This document shows, piece by piece, positions 55,481 through 64,000 of a stretch of 64,000 nt of DNA (positions are counted from its first letter, which is position 1; the number at the start of each line of letters is the position of its first letter). This stretch comes from Acetobacter sacchari (GTDB taxonomy: Bacteria > Pseudomonadota > Alphaproteobacteria > Acetobacterales > Acetobacteraceae). The stretch is from the NCBI RefSeq assembly GCF_017377715.1, contig NZ_JAFVMF010000005.1, positions 62,001-126,000 on the forward strand, written 5' to 3'. The notes below the pieces were generated by a model, which worked only from the letters and a program-made list of their open reading frames with translations, had not been told where the DNA came from and did no database searches. Both the position numbers and the translations under genes were made by a program.

Positions 55481-55909
55481 ATGCGAATCTTTGAAGTCGG
55501 CAAGTCCGCCATGCAGGCGGAGGGGCAGCTCCTTCAACAGAAGGCCATGCGCCTCGGTCGGCAGGTGGCGCTTTTGCTTGTCGGCGCGGTTCTTGGCTTT
55601 TTTTCGCTGATCACCGGCCATGCCCTGTTGTGGGCGATTTTCCTGTTCAAGTTCGGTTTCGGACCGGTTGGCGCACCTGCGGCCGTGTTTGGCGTGGATG
55701 TGTTTCTGGCGCTGTTTTTCATCTTCCTCGGACGCCGTTCCTATCTGCTGCCGGCGGAAGTGGAGGCGCGGATGAAGCGTGATCGCTCATTGAACGAATT
55801 GCGCCAGACCGCGACGCTTACTGCTATGGGCGCGACCGTGACAGGCCCCGTCGCTCGTTTCGCCGGACGTTCGATCTGGGGGCTGGTCTCGCGGCGTCGC
55901 GGGAAGTAA
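55481..55909 (+). CDS. YqjE-like (phage holin superfamily) membrane protein
   Basis: A 142-residue protein with two membrane segments (VALLLVGAVLGFFSLITGHALLW and AAVFGVDVFLALFFIFLGR) in the DUF1469/YqjE arrangement, followed by a basic C-terminal tail (ARMKRDRSLNELRQ, then SIWGLVSRRRGK). It lies 186 bp after the DUF883 gene, as in the yqjD-yqjE operon, and is followed by a terminator. Role unknown; likely an envelope stress or membrane-organising protein. Confidence 0.78.
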   Translation: MRIFEVGKSAMQAEGQLLQQKAMRLGRQVALLLVGAVLGFFSLITGHALLWAIFLFKFGFGPVGAPAAVFGVDVFLALFFIFLGRRSYLLPAEVEARMKRDRSLNELRQTATLTAMGATVTGPVARFAGRSIWGLVSRRRGK

Positions 55910-55946
55910 CCGATACGGAACGAACGGCCACATCGGGTCGATGAGC

Positions 55947-55975
55947 AAAGCGGGCCATTGGCCCGCTTTTTTTTG
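55947..55975 (+). terminator. Rho-independent terminator after the YqjE-like gene
   Basis: A 10-bp stem (AAAGCGGGCC with GGCCCGCTTT, loop ATT) followed by eight T residues. Confidence 0.93.
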
Positions 55976-56169
55976 GTTTTTACGTGTTTCGTGAACGTCT
56001 GGCGGTTGCATGTCGTGTGTCGAAACGCGGCGGGATGAGAGCCGTAACAAGCCTTGCTCCATCCCTCGATGGCGCATTCACCGGCTCAATTTTATCGTGA
56101 TGCGCATGATTAACATAGGTATCATGCATGAAAGAGATTGCGCAGCGCCGCGTCCTTTGGCATGGCTAA

Positions 56170-56191
56170 AATAGTTAGCACACGAACTATT
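56170..56191. promoter_or_regulatory. Putative MarR operator
   Basis: Inverted repeat AATAGTT-N8-AACTATT, 45 bp upstream of the MarR start codon. The position and length fit autoregulation by a MarR dimer controlling the downstream efflux operon. Confidence 0.65.
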
Positions 56192-56235
56192 AGCGAGCTT
56201 TCTATTGTGATTCCATGCGCGGAACATTCAGGGCC

Positions 56236-56778
56236 ATGAGCAACGCGGACGCGGAAAAATTGATGCGTCGGGAGTTCGGACAGCAACTGTCGCGGATCGC
56301 AACCGCATGGCGGCGGGAGGTCGATCGCGATCTCCGGAGTTATAACCTTACGGACGCGCAGTGGCGGCCGTTGTATTATCTCGGTCAGCTTCCGCCGCCG
56401 GTGCGTCAGACGGATCTCGCCCAAGCGCTGTCGGTGGAGGCGCCGTCGCTGGCCCGCGTGCTCGATGTGCTGGAGAAAACGGGCCTCATAACGCGGGATG
56501 TCGATGGCGAGGATCGCCGATCAAAACATGTGACGCTCACCAAAGCAGGCGCGAACATGGCCGATCGCGTGCGAGACGCGGTCGACGGCGTGGGCGCCCG
56601 CTTGCTTGATGGCGCTTCGACGCAGGCGCTTCAGGATTGCCTCTCGGTTTTTGAACAGGTTCTTGGGGCTGTTCATGACGCGCGGGAGAAGCGCGCACTG
56701 GAGGAGGGCGGGACGACAACGAACCGACGCAATGAAAACGCCGCACCCGGCGGCCGCTCGACGCGGGGGGCGCGATGA
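56236..56778 (+). CDS. MarR-family transcriptional regulator
   Basis: A 180-residue winged-helix regulator. The DNA-binding core is visible: DAQWRPLYYLGQLPPPVRQTDLAQALSVEAPSLARVLDVLEKTGLITRDVDGEDRRSKHVTLTKAG, with the DxRxKxV wing. An ATG at 56215 is also in frame, but 56236 has a better upstream AGGG. Its stop overlaps the FUSC gene start by 4 bp (ATGA), so it heads the efflux operon and probably represses it until a phenolic or other lipophilic ligand binds. Confidence 0.92.
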   Translation: MSNADAEKLMRREFGQQLSRIATAWRREVDRDLRSYNLTDAQWRPLYYLGQLPPPVRQTDLAQALSVEAPSLARVLDVLEKTGLITRDVDGEDRRSKHVTLTKAGANMADRVRDAVDGVGARLLDGASTQALQDCLSVFEQVLGAVHDAREKRALEEGGTTTNRRNENAAPGGRSTRGAR

Positions 56779-59021
56779 CTGGCCGCGCGTCAGCCTCATG
56801 CGTAACGGCGCGACCATGGCGCGAAGCAGGAAAGGTGGCCCCGTTCCGTCGCTGGTTTGGGGTATTGCGATCGGACTGGCGGCAGGAACTGGCGGCTTTG
56901 ACCCCGACGGCGCTCTACAGCGTTCGCGTCGGGCTCTCGATAGGGTTGGCGTTGTGGTTCGCCGCCTTCGTTCAGTTGGGGCAGCCTTTATCGGCCGCGA
57001 CCACGGTGTTGATCGTTGCGAATCCCTCGCCTGGCGCGCTGGTGTCCAAAAGCGTCTGGCGTATTGTCGGGACGCTGATCGGCGCAGTCCTCGGCGTGGG
57101 GTTGATGGCGATTTTTCCTCAGCAGCCGTTACTGTTTTTCGCCGGACTCTCCGTCGTTATCGGCATCGCATGTTTCGTTGCAACGTTGTTGCGCTTCTTT
57201 CGCGCCTACGCGGCGGTTCTGTCCGGCTATACGATCATCATCATTGCGTCTGGCGCCTTTTCCAACCCGGACCGAATCTTTATGGGAGCGATGACGCGCG
57301 TCTCGGTCGTCTTGATCGGAATCGTCAGCACGGCCGTCGTATTCCGATTGACCACGCCGACCGGTCCGGACAATCTCCGGGAGCGAATAGATCGTCTTCT
57401 ACGAGAGGTGCTGGGACAGTTTGTCCATCTGGCGCCTCCGCCGGACGCTGGGGGCGACGCAGCGGCGCAAGATGGCGCGTCGCGCGACTTTATGTTTCGC
57501 GAAATGGATATGAGCGCGTACGGTGCGCGGGCGCGTTTGCTCTCGCAATGCAACGCGATGATCGAGACGATCGAATATGCGTCGTCGGGCGATTACGAAA
57601 TCGGGCGTCGCGCCAGAGCCTTGCAGGAAGGCGTGGCCCGACTGCTTGGCATGCTGAGCGCCCATCATGCGTCCTGGCGGGCTTTGGCGAACACTGATCA
57701 GCATCTTGTCCATCAGGCGCGCGCGATATCGGCGGAACTCATGCGCGCGCTGTGCGCCATGCCTGGCAAGGAACTGTTGCACGCCGAGAGCGCCGCCGTC
57801 CGCAGGCTGCTGGATGATGCGATGACGCGACTGGACGCGTTGGCGTGCGAGGCGCGGGATCTTGAAGGGTTGGCGGCGATCGATAGCGAGCGCGACATCG
57901 TCGAGCAACTTCGACGCGTCGTGCTGAACTTGTCCGACAGGGTATGGCGGGAGCGCCGCGTGCGCCTGGCGGCGCTGCTGGAATGGTCCACTGCGATTCG
58001 TAACGGATCCCGTGGCGTTCTGGTCACGTTGCTCGCGGGTCTGAGCTGGTACGTGCTGCGGTGGGACGCAGGGCCGAACATGCTCATCTACGTCATCGCC
58101 GCTTCCTGCCTTCTGGCCACAGCGTCTTCCGCAACGGCCGCCGCAGCCATGCTTGGCTCCGGCACTCTGCTTGCGATACCGGCCAGCTACGTGTTTCAGG
58201 CCGTGCTGTTGCCGCGCGTCGATGGCTTTGTGATGGTGTGGCTCTCGCTATTCATTTGTCTGCTTCCCGGAATCTGGATTCAGTTCCACCCGCGATACGC
58301 CTTGCGGGGTTTCGGTTACGCCGTGTTCTGCAGCAGCATGTGTCAGGTGCAGAATCCGATTCGTTTCGACGACCTCAGCCTGCTGAACGGCTGGCTGGCG
58401 TACTTTGTCGGAGTGGTCGCAATCCTCCTGGTGTTCCGGGTTGTGCTTCCCACGAACCAGCGATTGGAGGCAGGGCGCCTGAGCGTCGGCCTGTGTCGCG
58501 CCGTGGAGGGCATCGCGATGCGGCCCCTGAACCGACCTCTGGACTGGGTTGGGTGGGAGCAGACGCAGATGCAGCGCGTGCTCCGGATTGCGCAACGCCT
58601 TTCGCTCGTCGAGACGTCCGCGCGCGTTTTCCACGTCACGGACGCAGCTTTGACTGCGGTTTCCATCGGGCGCGTGGTGGCCAGACTGCGGAGGTTGATG
58701 AATGCGCCGGAAGCCGCCGGCGTTCAGACGCAACCGGTGCGCGAGGCGCTTCTGGCGATGCGCGGGCTGCGACAGGATCCCCTGAACGTCTCGCTGGTGT
58801 TACGGCGGCAGGCGCAGCGACTTCTGGTTGGGGCAGGGCAAGGAGCCGTAAGTATGGGATCCGCTCGACGCATGGCAGCCTGTCTTTTGCAGATCGCACA
58901 ACTTGTCGACGTGGCTCCCGGTTTCTTTCATAAGAATGGTCCAATGCAACAGGCTGCCGACCATCCGCGCGCGCACGCTGACTTGCGATTAGCCACTTCG
59001 CACTATGCGAGAGCAGTCTGA
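56775..59021 (+). CDS. FUSC-family aromatic acid exporter (AaeB-like)
   Basis: A 748-residue membrane protein of the fusaric acid resistance (FUSC/AaeB) family. An N-terminal block of about six membrane segments (ALYSVRVGLSIGLALWFAAF, AATTVLIVANPSPGALVSKSVWRIVGTLIGAVLGV) is followed by a cytoplasmic helical region (200-400) and a second membrane block (GLSWYVLRWDAGPNMLIYVIAASCLLATASS). It moves aromatic or organic acids across the inner membrane with the HlyD and outer membrane partners encoded next. Start and stop overlap the neighbouring genes. Confidence 0.9.
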   Translation: MTGRASASCVTARPWREAGKVAPFRRWFGVLRSDWRQELAALTPTALYSVRVGLSIGLALWFAAFVQLGQPLSAATTVLIVANPSPGALVSKSVWRIVGTLIGAVLGVGLMAIFPQQPLLFFAGLSVVIGIACFVATLLRFFRAYAAVLSGYTIIIIASGAFSNPDRIFMGAMTRVSVVLIGIVSTAVVFRLTTPTGPDNLRERIDRLLREVLGQFVHLAPPPDAGGDAAAQDGASRDFMFREMDMSAYGARARLLSQCNAMIETIEYASSGDYEIGRRARALQEGVARLLGMLSAHHASWRALANTDQHLVHQARAISAELMRALCAMPGKELLHAESAAVRRLLDDAMTRLDALACEARDLEGLAAIDSERDIVEQLRRVVLNLSDRVWRERRVRLAALLEWSTAIRNGSRGVLVTLLAGLSWYVLRWDAGPNMLIYVIAASCLLATASSATAAAAMLGSGTLLAIPASYVFQAVLLPRVDGFVMVWLSLFICLLPGIWIQFHPRYALRGFGYAVFCSSMCQVQNPIRFDDLSLLNGWLAYFVGVVAILLVFRVVLPTNQRLEAGRLSVGLCRAVEGIAMRPLNRPLDWVGWEQTQMQRVLRIAQRLSLVETSARVFHVTDAALTAVSIGRVVARLRRLMNAPEAAGVQTQPVREALLAMRGLRQDPLNVSLVLRRQAQRLLVGAGQGAVSMGSARRMAACLLQIAQLVDVAPGFFHKNGPMQQAADHPRAHADLRLATSHYARAV

Positions 59022-59215
59022 TGCTGACCGAGTTCAACCTGTTCGGCGTGTTTATGGCGCCGATCGTCGTCTACGCACTGGCGGCGTTGCCGGTCACGAT
59101 GCTTGTCAGATCGTTGTTGTGGTGGACCGGTCTTATGCGCTGGTTCTGGCATCTCGCTTTGTTCGAGGTGGCGCTCTACGTCTGTATTCTTTGCCTGTTG
59201 ATCTTGTACGTCTGA
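59021..59215 (+). CDS. DUF1656 (AaeX-like) small membrane protein
   Basis: A 64-residue protein with two membrane helices (FGVFMAPIVVYALAALPVTMLV and LALFEVALYVCILCLLILYV) and the typical LLWWTGLMRWFWH between them. The ATG overlaps the FUSC stop by one base. In aaeXAB-type operons it is always beside the HlyD and FUSC components; its precise role is unknown. Confidence 0.88.
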   Translation: MLTEFNLFGVFMAPIVVYALAALPVTMLVRSLLWWTGLMRWFWHLALFEVALYVCILCLLILYV

Positions 59216-59252
59216 ACGAATTCTTCCGCAGTTAAGGTTTAGAGACCCAGAG

Positions 59253-60164
59253 ATGTCGTTGCTTCGCACCCTGATCCGCGTGTTCCTGACCCTGGCGGTC
59301 GTGGCGCTGGCCGTCGTTCTGGGAATCACCTTGTGGAACACATACATGATCGCGCCATGGACGCGTGACGGTCGTGTCCGTGTTTATGTCGTGGACGTGG
59401 CTCCCGAAGTCTCGGGCACGGTGGTCCAGGTTCCCGTCGTGGATAACCAGTTCGTCCATAAGGGAGACCCGCTTTACGTCCTCGATCCCGTCCGGTTCCG
59501 GCTTGCGATCCGTGAGGCTCAGGCGCGGCTGGATGGCGCGCTGGAGGATCTGAAGCTCCGGCAGAACGACGCGCGTCGCCGCATGGGGCTGTCTGGCATC
59601 GTATCGGCTGAAGAACAGGAAGTATTCAATTCGAACGTCGCGACGCAGGCGGCGGCCGTCGACGCTGCGCGCGCCGCGCTCGATGTCGCAAAGCTGAACC
59701 TGCAACGTTCGGTCCTGTACTCGCCTGTGAACGGTTACGTCACCAACCTGAACCTGCGTGTCGGCGATTACGCCAGCGCCGGGCAGGCAAGGCTGGCAGT
59801 GATCGATTCCGACTCTTACTGGGTCTATGGTTATTTCGAAGAAACGAAGATGTGGGGCGTGCATGTCGGCGATGTCGCCCGTGTGAAACTCATGGGCTAC
59901 AAGCAGATCATTCCCGGCCACGTCGTCTCCATCGCGCGCGGCATCAACGACGCCAACGGAACGCCGGACCGTCTGGGACTGCAGGACGTCAACCCGATCT
60001 TCACATGGGTTCGTCTCGCCCAGCGTATCCCTGTTCGCATCCATCTGGATTCCACGCCGCCGGAAGTCACGCTTGCGGCTGGCATGACCGCTACGATCAC
60101 CGTTGGCCCTGAATCGCGCAGTCGGAGAGGCAAGCTCTCCACCTGGCTCCAGGACCACCTGTGA
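59253..60164 (+). CDS. HlyD-family membrane fusion protein (AaeA-like)
   Basis: A 303-residue periplasmic adaptor: N-terminal anchor (FLTLAVVALAVVLGITLWNTYM), then RVRVYVVDVAPEVSGTVVQVPVVDNQFVHKGDPLYVLD (first lipoyl half), a helical hairpin (about 85-145), and VLYSPVNGYVTNLNLRVGDYA (second half), ending in a beta-barrel domain. It bridges the FUSC pump and the outer membrane factor encoded next. It begins 37 bp after the DUF1656 gene. Confidence 0.92.
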   Translation: MSLLRTLIRVFLTLAVVALAVVLGITLWNTYMIAPWTRDGRVRVYVVDVAPEVSGTVVQVPVVDNQFVHKGDPLYVLDPVRFRLAIREAQARLDGALEDLKLRQNDARRRMGLSGIVSAEEQEVFNSNVATQAAAVDAARAALDVAKLNLQRSVLYSPVNGYVTNLNLRVGDYASAGQARLAVIDSDSYWVYGYFEETKMWGVHVGDVARVKLMGYKQIIPGHVVSIARGINDANGTPDRLGLQDVNPIFTWVRLAQRIPVRIHLDSTPPEVTLAAGMTATITVGPESRSRRGKLSTWLQDHL

Positions 60165-60168
60165 GCTG

Positions 60169-61761
60169 ATGCCGACAATGATGAACAACGATATTCCGAC
60201 GACTAACCTGCGAGCAGTGGCGGATCAGAGGTTAAGCTCCGTCAGCGCCGTCATCCGGCGCAGGCTCGCGACGGGCCTTTCTGCGGCGTTTCTGTTGGCG
60301 GGGTGTACGGTTGGGCCGAACTTTCAACCGGACAGGATGAAAGTTCCGGCAGGCTTTACGGAAGCCGTGTCCGAGCATCCTGCGACGCAGGAGGAGATAG
60401 AACGCACCAACCGTGAGATGACGCAGTGGTGGGCGCTGTTCAACGATCCGCTGCTCGATCGGCTGGTCGCCTCCGCGATACAGGGGAACTATGATCTGCG
60501 GATCGCGGGCGAAAGAATACTGTCAGAACGCGCTATGCGCGACAAAGCGGCGTCCGCCTGGTACCCGCAGGTCGACGCCAACGCGGGCGGCGGCGACACC
60601 AGGTATTCACTGAATATCGACAACTGGCCTATTCGTCCGGGTAACCCGCAGAATCGACCCGAAGCGTCTCTACTGACCTACGGCGCGAGCGCAAGTTGGG
60701 AAATCGACGTATTCGGACGCATCCGCCGCAGCGTCGAGGCGCAGGAGCATGCTGTAGAAGCGACGATCGAAGGGCGGCGGGCCCTGCTGATGACGCTGCT
60801 TTCCAATCTCGTCAACGATTACATGCTGCTGCGCGTAACCCAGCTTCAGATCAAGATCGCCACTGACAATATCCGAGTTGCGCAAGACGGCCTCGACCTG
60901 ACGAACCGTCTGTATTTGCAGGGCGTGGGGAACACCCTTCAGATCGCGCAGGCTCAGGCTGAACTTGACTCCCAGCTCGCCGCGCGGGAGCCGCTGCGTA
61001 CTCGCGTCTCGCAGGTGTCGCACGCGATCTCCGTATTGGTCGGAGAAATGCCCGGCGCGCTGGAGGCGGAGTTGAAAGATCCACGCCCGCTGCCGACCGT
61101 GCCGGGTTTCCCCGCGACGATGCCGTCGATCGTCATCGCCAATCGACCCGACATTCGTGAGGCGGAGCGTCAATACGCTGTCGCCACCGCGCAGATCGGG
61201 GTTGCGGTCGCCGATCTCTATCCGCATTTCGCCATTCCGTTGACGTTCAATCCGAACGCTTCGGCTGCTTATCAGGCGTTTCAGGTCAACGCCATGAGCT
61301 GGCAATTCCTGATGATGGCGAGCCTGCCGATCATTCATGGCGGCAAGTATACGGCGGCTGTGCGTTCGGCGCAGGCGGAAGCCGAGGCTGCGCGTCTGCA
61401 TTATCGCCAGACCGTCCTCAACGGCTTCAAGGAAGTCGAGGACGCGATGGCCGCATGGCATGACGACGCCGAATACGCTGAGAAACTGCACCGGGCGTCA
61501 GAGGACAGCGCACTGGCGCGGGACAGGGCCCGCAAACTGTATGGAGCAGGCCTGATCGGCTTTCTTGACGTGCTGACAACCGAGCGCACGACGCTGAACG
61601 CGCAAAACATGGAGGCTCTCTCCAGGCTCGAGCGTTTGCGCGACGCGGTGAATCTCTACTCGGCGATTGGAGCGGGCTGGCGGGGCGTCCCGCTGACGAA
61701 CACGACGTTGCCGGTTTCACTTGAAACGCAGAACGTGCTGGCGCGCGCGCTGACGCGCTGA
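60169..61761 (+). CDS. NodT-family outer membrane efflux lipoprotein
   Basis: A 530-residue RND/FUSC-type outer membrane factor. A lipoprotein signal (FLLAGCTVGPNF) gives the acylated Cys; the body has two OEP repeats, with WWALFNDPLLDRLV near 85, ASWEIDVFGRIRRSVEAQEHAVEA, IANRPDIREAERQ and the closing GLIGFLDVLTTERTTLNAQNME. ATGs at 60169, 60178 and 60181 are possible starts. It completes the MarR-FUSC-DUF1656-HlyD-NodT export operon. Its stop codon lies inside an 8-bp tandem repeat. Confidence 0.92.
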   Translation: MPTMMNNDIPTTNLRAVADQRLSSVSAVIRRRLATGLSAAFLLAGCTVGPNFQPDRMKVPAGFTEAVSEHPATQEEIERTNREMTQWWALFNDPLLDRLVASAIQGNYDLRIAGERILSERAMRDKAASAWYPQVDANAGGGDTRYSLNIDNWPIRPGNPQNRPEASLLTYGASASWEIDVFGRIRRSVEAQEHAVEATIEGRRALLMTLLSNLVNDYMLLRVTQLQIKIATDNIRVAQDGLDLTNRLYLQGVGNTLQIAQAQAELDSQLAAREPLRTRVSQVSHAISVLVGEMPGALEAELKDPRPLPTVPGFPATMPSIVIANRPDIREAERQYAVATAQIGVAVADLYPHFAIPLTFNPNASAAYQAFQVNAMSWQFLMMASLPIIHGGKYTAAVRSAQAEAEAARLHYRQTVLNGFKEVEDAMAAWHDDAEYAEKLHRASEDSALARDRARKLYGAGLIGFLDVLTTERTTLNAQNMEALSRLERLRDAVNLYSAIGAGWRGVPLTNTTLPVSLETQNVLARALTR

Positions 61762-61802
61762 CGCGCTGACGCGCTGACGCGCTGACGCGCTGACGCGCTG
61801 AC
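61747..61802 (+). repeat. Seven tandem copies of GCGCTGAC
   Basis: A perfect 56-bp array of an 8-bp unit spanning the 3' end of the NodT-type gene. The gene's TGA is in the second unit, so copy-number changes beyond two units do not alter the protein. Confidence 0.95.
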
Positions 61803-62142
61803 AGGCGAGGATCACGCTTCGAAAGCCGCTGTTGGGGGCAGTCGTTCAAACGTTCGCGCTGGGCCTTGCCGAGTAAAACTTAGGCGGGTGAGGATGGTCT
61901 GCTTGGCCCGAATGACTTTGTCGCATCTGAATTGCCAGAGAGAAATACGGAAGATGGCGCCGATCGCCTTTTCATCGCAGGGCGCACAAACGCAACCGCG
62001 TGACCAAGGGCCTCGTTGATCAGCACGAGATTTTATCCGTTCGCGCGTGGTTCACGGGCGAGTTTCTCTGCTACGCCCGGCATTGTTGCCGCGACCAGCT
62101 TGAGTGTTTCCGTCTGGCCGGATGATGTTCTAAGCTGCAGAC
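61803..62142. other. Intergenic region after the efflux operon
   Basis: No gene, hairpin terminator or other clear element was seen. The promoter of the small membrane protein gene should lie near its right end. Confidence 0.45.
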
Positions 62143-62406
62143 ATGCCGAACGAACCAAATTACGCCCGTCGTCTTGCAATCATCGCCGCGTCCATCATGG
62201 GCGGGTTTGCGCTGATCGTCATCGATGGATGGACGCTGATCTATGATACAGGGTTGCTCGAAGGATGGGCAGTGTGGACACTGCATCGGTTGCCGCTGGT
62301 CATAGGTGTAGCGTTGTTGCTTTACGGTTTCGCGCTGATGCGTAAACCGGTTGCCTATGACCCCTCACAGGGGCCGGACGATATCGACAATATCGATGGC
62401 GCCTGA
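62143..62406 (+). CDS. Small two-helix membrane protein of unknown function
   Basis: An 87-residue protein with two hydrophobic segments (LAIIAASIMGGFALIVIDGWTLIY and LPLVIGVALLLYGFALM) and an acidic C-terminus (DPSQGPDDIDNIDGA). There is no strong ribosome binding site and no recognised family. Codon pattern and membrane topology look genuine. Monocistronic. Confidence 0.6.
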   Translation: MPNEPNYARRLAIIAASIMGGFALIVIDGWTLIYDTGLLEGWAVWTLHRLPLVIGVALLLYGFALMRKPVAYDPSQGPDDIDNIDGA

Positions 62407-63222
62407 CCAGCGTCTGTCGGGTTGATCTTATGCTGGCGGCGTTCAGGCGAGGACGACACTTTTTTGCACTGTATCCGACCGGGGCTCGCATGATAAGGCG
62501 CGGGCCGGGACCGTTCTCCGGTCGTTCGGGATATCGGCGCGATATCTAGGCGCGGCAATATTTCCGACCAGACTGAGGTTGATATGTTTTCGTGCTCTTC
62601 CTTCATGAGGCAGAGCGGAAAACCCCTTGTGAACACAATGACGCGTTCGTCTAGGCCGTGTTTACTGATTTCCGAATTCAGCAACACGGCACTGTCGTGA
62701 GATCGATTGCCGATGCCTACCCTCACACTATTTCTGAGAGTCAAAGGATTTTTGATATCAGCCCAGAGGAACGCACGAAGTTTTTAGCTTTGCTAGGTTG
62801 TTTCCAACGAGTTTGTCCGTGATCGGCTCAATTTCTTGCCCCTGAAGCGCGCCATGCTGCCCCGGCAGAATGACGAATTTCTTTTGTCCTCTCCCGACGA
62901 GATTCTCGACAATGCTCGCCCGTGGCTCATCGTCGATGATATTCACACATCACCGAGCGCCGTGCAGGGGAAACATCAAACGAGCATTCTCCTTGCCCGA
63001 GCCTGGCCTATACCTGTTTTCGGATGAGGGGACTGTCTAGAGCAACATATTTCGTGATCGGTACGATGTTTCGTTCGCAGAGCGCACGCGGCCAGCGTCG
63101 AAAACCATGCTCGCCGGAGTCACTTCGGTTCGATATACGGACGAACCTCGTGCAAGGCCTGCGCGCGGCCGCTCCCGAAGCGCTGTTCGGAGATGGAGGC
63201 GGCAAGCAGGGTTTTCGTAAAA
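62407..63222. other. 816-bp gene-poor stretch, possibly decayed coding sequence
   Basis: Only short frames on both strands. On the minus strand two neighbouring frames (62758-62946, then 62590-62744 in another phase) each give protein-like sequence, such as NRSHDSAVLLNSEISKHG, interrupted by a stop and a phase change near 62750. This could be a pseudogene remnant, but no family is recognised. Confidence 0.4.
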
Positions 63223-63867
63223 TTACGCCGCGAAAGGTAGCTTCTTGGCGAACGCCGACAGTTTGTGGCGCCTCAGTTCCGAGCGAGCTTTGGCTCCGGT
63301 TTCCATGTAGTTAAGCTGAATCGTATAGCGCGGGCCGACATAGCGGCGGTGACCGTGCCATGTGGTCGGACCATTCGGGAATACTAGCAACGTTCCATTA
63401 ACCGGCGGAACTTCGACTGCGTAATTCTCCACGTCGTCTGGGCCGCGCAGCAGGCGCAGGCACCCCTCCTGCCGTTCGAAAGCCGCGCTCGACGGGTTAA
63501 GGTACAAAAGTACGGTGACGCGTTTGGCGTCGGAATCGCGATGAATGCGACCGTCCTTCTCGCGAGTGCGTCCGCGCAGGGTGAGCATCGTCGGCGCGTC
63601 GGCAAGGTCGAGGCCGAATTTGGCGGCGATGGCGTCTCGCAGGACGTCGCCCTGCAACTGCTCGACCAGATTGTTCACCAGCGGCGCGAGGCTCAGTGAT
63701 TCTGGCGGGAATGAACCGCCGGACGACATCGCCGGCAGAGACGCGAACACGGCGTCCAGATCTTCCGGCCGGATGAAGTTTTTCACGACGACATGCGGAA
63801 ACGGCTGGTCGGAGACTGGCGTGGCGGCAAGGGCCGCAAAATCGGGCTGAACTGAAGCGACGACCAT
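63223..63867 (-). CDS. 2-oxoglutarate/Fe(II)-dependent oxygenase
   Basis: A 214-residue protein with the double-stranded beta-helix facial triad in order: His109-x-Asp111 (GRIHRDSDAKRVTVLLYLNP) and His171 (TTWHGHRRY), plus Arg180 (PRYTIQLNY) for 2-oxoglutarate. It resembles the prolyl-4-hydroxylase-like small oxygenases that often sit near glycan or envelope genes in Proteobacteria. The substrate is unknown. It starts at ATG 63867; the remaining 133 bp of the window show no gene. Confidence 0.87.
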   Translation of the reverse strand: MVVASVQPDFAALAATPVSDQPFPHVVVKNFIRPEDLDAVFASLPAMSSGGSFPPESLSLAPLVNNLVEQLQGDVLRDAIAAKFGLDLADAPTMLTLRGRTREKDGRIHRDSDAKRVTVLLYLNPSSAAFERQEGCLRLLRGPDDVENYAVEVPPVNGTLLVFPNGPTTWHGHRRYVGPRYTIQLNYMETGAKARSELRRHKLSAFAKKLPFAA

Positions 63868-64000
63868 GATGCCTCTCTGTGCGACAGGGAGCGGGTCGAG
63901 CGAAGCCCGGCTGGCGCGTCCCTATATTGTCAGGCGCGGACCGGCGGAAACGCCGTCGTTGCGTCACGCCGACGATCATAAACCTGACGAAGGCGGCTGT

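Larger units (their letters stand above)
55910..56235. other. Intergenic region with terminator and MarR-gene promoter
   Basis: It holds the terminator at 55947-55975 and, near 56170-56191, a palindrome suited to MarR binding. No gene is recognised in the remainder. Confidence 0.5.

Noticed and set aside
61747..61802. CRISPR-like array
   Set aside because: The units are 8 bp with no spacers, so it is a simple tandem repeat.

Overview
The window comes from a moderately high-GC alphaproteobacterium, most likely an acetic acid bacterium (Acetobacteraceae). The reasons are a Hint-domain surface protein of the type common in that family, several multi-domain glycosyltransferases, the paired metX-metW genes, and a lexA gene preceded by the alphaproteobacterial SOS box (GTTC-N7-GTTC). 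No species can be named from the sequence alone. Gene density is normal, most genes are chromosomal housekeeping or envelope genes, and one small foreign island is present.

Layout. 1-3.3 kb: 3' part of a Hint-domain/glycosyltransferase fusion, then a bacterioferritin-associated ferredoxin. 3.3-9.4 kb (minus): LysR regulator, TonB-dependent receptor, amidase and P1-family peptidase, probably one uptake-and-hydrolysis unit. 9.9-15.8 kb (minus): pstS with a Pho box, an RhlE-type helicase, a BadF-type sugar kinase, and metW/metX. 16-19.8 kb (plus): a very large multi-domain glycan protein split by a pentanucleotide repeat (a possible phase switch). 20.1-25.8 kb (minus): cytochrome c maturation genes ccmCDEFGHI plus a zinc-ribbon membrane protein; ccmA and ccmB are absent. 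26-33 kb: YciI-like and EVE proteins, a KirBac channel, guanine deaminase, a porin under a triple Pho box, and an NCS1 permease. 33.5-38.3 kb: lexA-moeA, rpmG, ftsB-like and eno. 38.7-44.7 kb (plus): GT61, a small membrane protein, phhB, a kinase coupled to PnuC, and a Na+/H+ antiporter. 45-47.3 kb (minus): a strongly diverged CobQ homologue and a CobC-like phosphatase.

47.45-50.41 kb is a 2.96-kb integrative element in the 3' end of tRNA-Leu(UAA), bounded by perfect 28-bp direct repeats. It holds only a tyrosine integrase and one AT-rich RelA/SpoT-domain gene, a candidate stress or phage-defence effector. 50.5-54.9 kb (minus): a YgjP-like metallopeptidase, a YcgN-family protein and an odd ABC transporter cluster whose ATPase has lost all nucleotide-binding motifs and whose permease is half length. 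55-62.4 kb (plus): a DUF883/YqjE-like pair and a MarR-controlled efflux operon (FUSC, DUF1656, HlyD, NodT-type outer membrane factor) ending in a seven-copy 8-bp tandem repeat. The window closes with a gene-poor stretch and a 2-oxoglutarate/Fe(II) oxygenase.

Themes. Phosphate starvation links two distant genes (pstS and the porin) through Pho boxes. Surface glycan synthesis recurs (Hint-GT4, GH99-GT4-GT2, GT61), and one of these genes carries a slippage-prone repeat. The tRNA-Leu island is the clearest horizontally acquired segment and the best place to look for an undescribed system.
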